A stretch of DNA of 25,368 bases from Fervidibacter sp032160945 (lineage in GTDB: Bacteria; Armatimonadota; Fervidibacteria; Fervidibacterales; Fervidibacteraceae): the NCBI GenBank assembly GCA_032160945.1, contig JAVHTL010000027.1; one strand, written 5' to 3'. The position numbers and the translations under genes are program-made. Positions within the stretch are counted from its first letter, which is position 1; each line of letters opens with the position of its first letter. Below, in pieces: positions 24,631 through 25,368 of the stretch. A model generated the notes under the pieces. The model ran no database searches, had not been told where the DNA came from, and saw only the letters and a program-made list of their open reading frames with translations.

Positions 24631-24960
24631 ATGGTCACAGTTGAAGAGGCTCAAACTTTGGAGTTTCGCATCGTCAGGCAAGTCAAAACCCAACCACCAC
24701 TGACTTTCACTGTTGAGTTACAGTTTCATCCCGATGATGCAGGCTACTCGGCAGAGTGTTTGGAATTACGCGCTTTTGCATGGGGTGAGAGCCCTGAGGA
24801 GGCGATAGAGAACCTGTTGGATGTCGTCATTTTGGTTTCGGAGACACTGGTTGATGACCACAAAAAGTTCTCACACCTAAATGACCCACGCCTGTTGCAC
24901 GCTCAATTTATTGTGTCGCTTGGCAGTGAAGAAACGATCCGAAAAGTTTTGGGGTTGTGA
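24631..24960 (+). CDS. hicB: HicB-like antitoxin, module 2
   Basis: A 109-residue paralogue of the first HicB. Residues 1-27 are identical at the DNA level. From there it diverges (ELQFHPDDAGYSAECLELRA, FAWGESPEEAIENLL), then converges again on LNDPRL-HAQFIVSLG and KVLGL. WGESPEEAIENLLDVV matches the usual HicB G-x-S-x-E-E-A-x-x-N helix better than module 1 does. Its cognate toxin is presumably the adjacent HicA at 24964. The divergence in the body could provide partner specificity. Confidence 0.77.
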   Translation: MVTVEEAQTLEFRIVRQVKTQPPLTFTVELQFHPDDAGYSAECLELRAFAWGESPEEAIENLLDVVILVSETLVDDHKKFSHLNDPRLLHAQFIVSLGSEETIRKVLGL

Positions 24961-24963
24961 GTG

Positions 24964-25191
24964 ATGGCAACTTATCGTGAGTTTAGAGAAGTTTTGCGAA
25001 AGGCTGGGTTTCAATTGGTGCGGTCGCGCAAGCATGAAATGTGGCGGCGGATTGAACCTGACGGAACTGAGCGAAATGTGCCTGTTAGCCATCAACACGG
25101 AAAAGATGTTCCAAACTGGTTGCTTGCGAAAATGCTGCGTGAAGCAGGGTTGAGCCGAGAGGAATTTGAAAGGTTACGCAAAGACCCATAG
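24964..25191 (+). CDS. hicA: HicA-like toxin, module 2
   Basis: A 75-residue paralogue of the first HicA: FREVLRKAGFQLVRSRKHEM, then WRRIEPDGTERNVPVSHQHG and LREAGLSREEFERLRKDP. The catalytic His in SRKHEMW is kept. The start is ATG 24964, three bases after the HicB stop; the GTG at 24961 abuts that stop and is an alternative. It ends with TAG inside the following hairpin, as in module 1. Confidence 0.78.
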   Translation: MATYREFREVLRKAGFQLVRSRKHEMWRRIEPDGTERNVPVSHQHGKDVPNWLLAKMLREAGLSREEFERLRKDP

Positions 25192-25210
25192 GGGCACATG
25201 GAAAGTGCCC
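25192..25210 (+). promoter_or_regulatory. Leader hairpin, HicBA module 3
   Basis: GGGCAC and GTGCCC around ATGGAAA, identical to the module 2 hairpin and in the same position after the HicA stop. Confidence 0.55.
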
Positions 25211-25225
25211 AAAAGAGGTGACAAA

Positions 25226-25368
25226 GATGGTCACAGTTGAAGAGGCTCAAACTTTGGAGTTTCGCATCGTCAGGCAAGTCAAAACCCAACCACCACTGAC
25301 TTTCACTGTGCAAGTTTTCTACTCACCTGAAGATGCAGGCTATATTGCCGAGTGTCTTGAAATGGACG
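25226..25368 (+). CDS. hicB: HicB-like antitoxin, module 3 (partial)
   Basis: The first 47 codons of a third HicB paralogue are seen before the window ends. The first 27 are identical to the other two copies. The next residues (VQVFYSPEDAGYIAECLEMD) form a third variant of the HicB strand region. By analogy a HicA gene should follow outside the window. Confidence 0.75.

Larger units (their letters stand above)
24001..25368 (+). repeat. Tandem array of three HicB-HicA modules
   Basis: Three head-to-tail units recur at a period of 595-596 bp (HicB starts at 24035, 24631 and 25226). The segments 24015-24117, 24611-24713 and 25207-25309 are identical over 103 bases, covering ribosome site, start and 27 codons. 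The remaining coding sequence has diverged substantially. The array continues past the window edge. Confidence 0.9.

Overview
The window is bacterial chromosome of moderate GC with mixed housekeeping and accessory content. The large Alu-type SRP RNA, a TopA with four zinc ribbons, a GAGGTGA-type ribosome binding site before many genes, a very large secreted glycoside-hydrolase-like protein and many PIN and HicAB toxin-antitoxin (TA) genes would fit a deep-branching, possibly thermophilic bacterium (Armatimonadota or 'Candidatus Fervidibacteria'-like). That assignment is inference; no rRNA is present to settle it.

Layout. Positions 1-1285 are gene-poor and repeat-rich, with one small zinc-finger ORF. 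A tyrosine recombinase (1471-2433) lies between tRNA-Thr(UGU) and tRNA-Leu(UAG). Five tandem 66-bp units separate these from topA (minus). Divergent from topA is hflX (plus), followed by a complete SRP RNA on the minus strand. Next, on the minus strand, come a decayed Gfo/Idh/MocA oxidoreductase and glyQ. A 5.8-kb minus-strand frame (9326-15160) encodes a secreted glycoside-hydrolase-like protein. Upstream of it are ruvX, an FG-GAP-type gene relic and hisH. cysE (plus) faces a thiD-proB pair (minus). After that come a RusA-type resolvase (minus), and on the plus strand a UbiA-type prenyltransferase, a sugar-phosphate isomerase/epimerase-like protein and atpD. The window ends inside a tandem array of HicB-HicA modules.

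The most striking structure lies in the glycoside-hydrolase gene. Two complete antitoxin+PIN modules sit on the opposite strand (12585-13255 and 13629-14290), with the broken start of a third antitoxin between them. A host-gene segment of about 250 bp is duplicated together with the module promoter, and the upstream copy has a 12-nt and a 2-nt deletion. The long host frame nevertheless stays open through everything. It looks like repeated acquisition of TA cassettes at one intragenic spot.

A second theme is recombinational mosaicism. The three HicB copies share 103 identical bases over the leader and first 27 codons and then diverge. The two PIN toxins share 77 identical bases near their 3' ends and differ elsewhere. 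A third theme is short oligomer-based repeats, some inside reading frames: GGGACG-type arrays in topA and twice in the glycoside-hydrolase gene, an 11-bp repeat in the RusA gene, and a 31-bp motif upstream of both ruvX and proB.

The housekeeping genes are scattered rather than in classical operons: atpD without atpC or atpA, glyQ without glyS, hisH without other his genes. Only thiD-proB and the glyQ-oxidoreductase relic look translationally or transcriptionally coupled.
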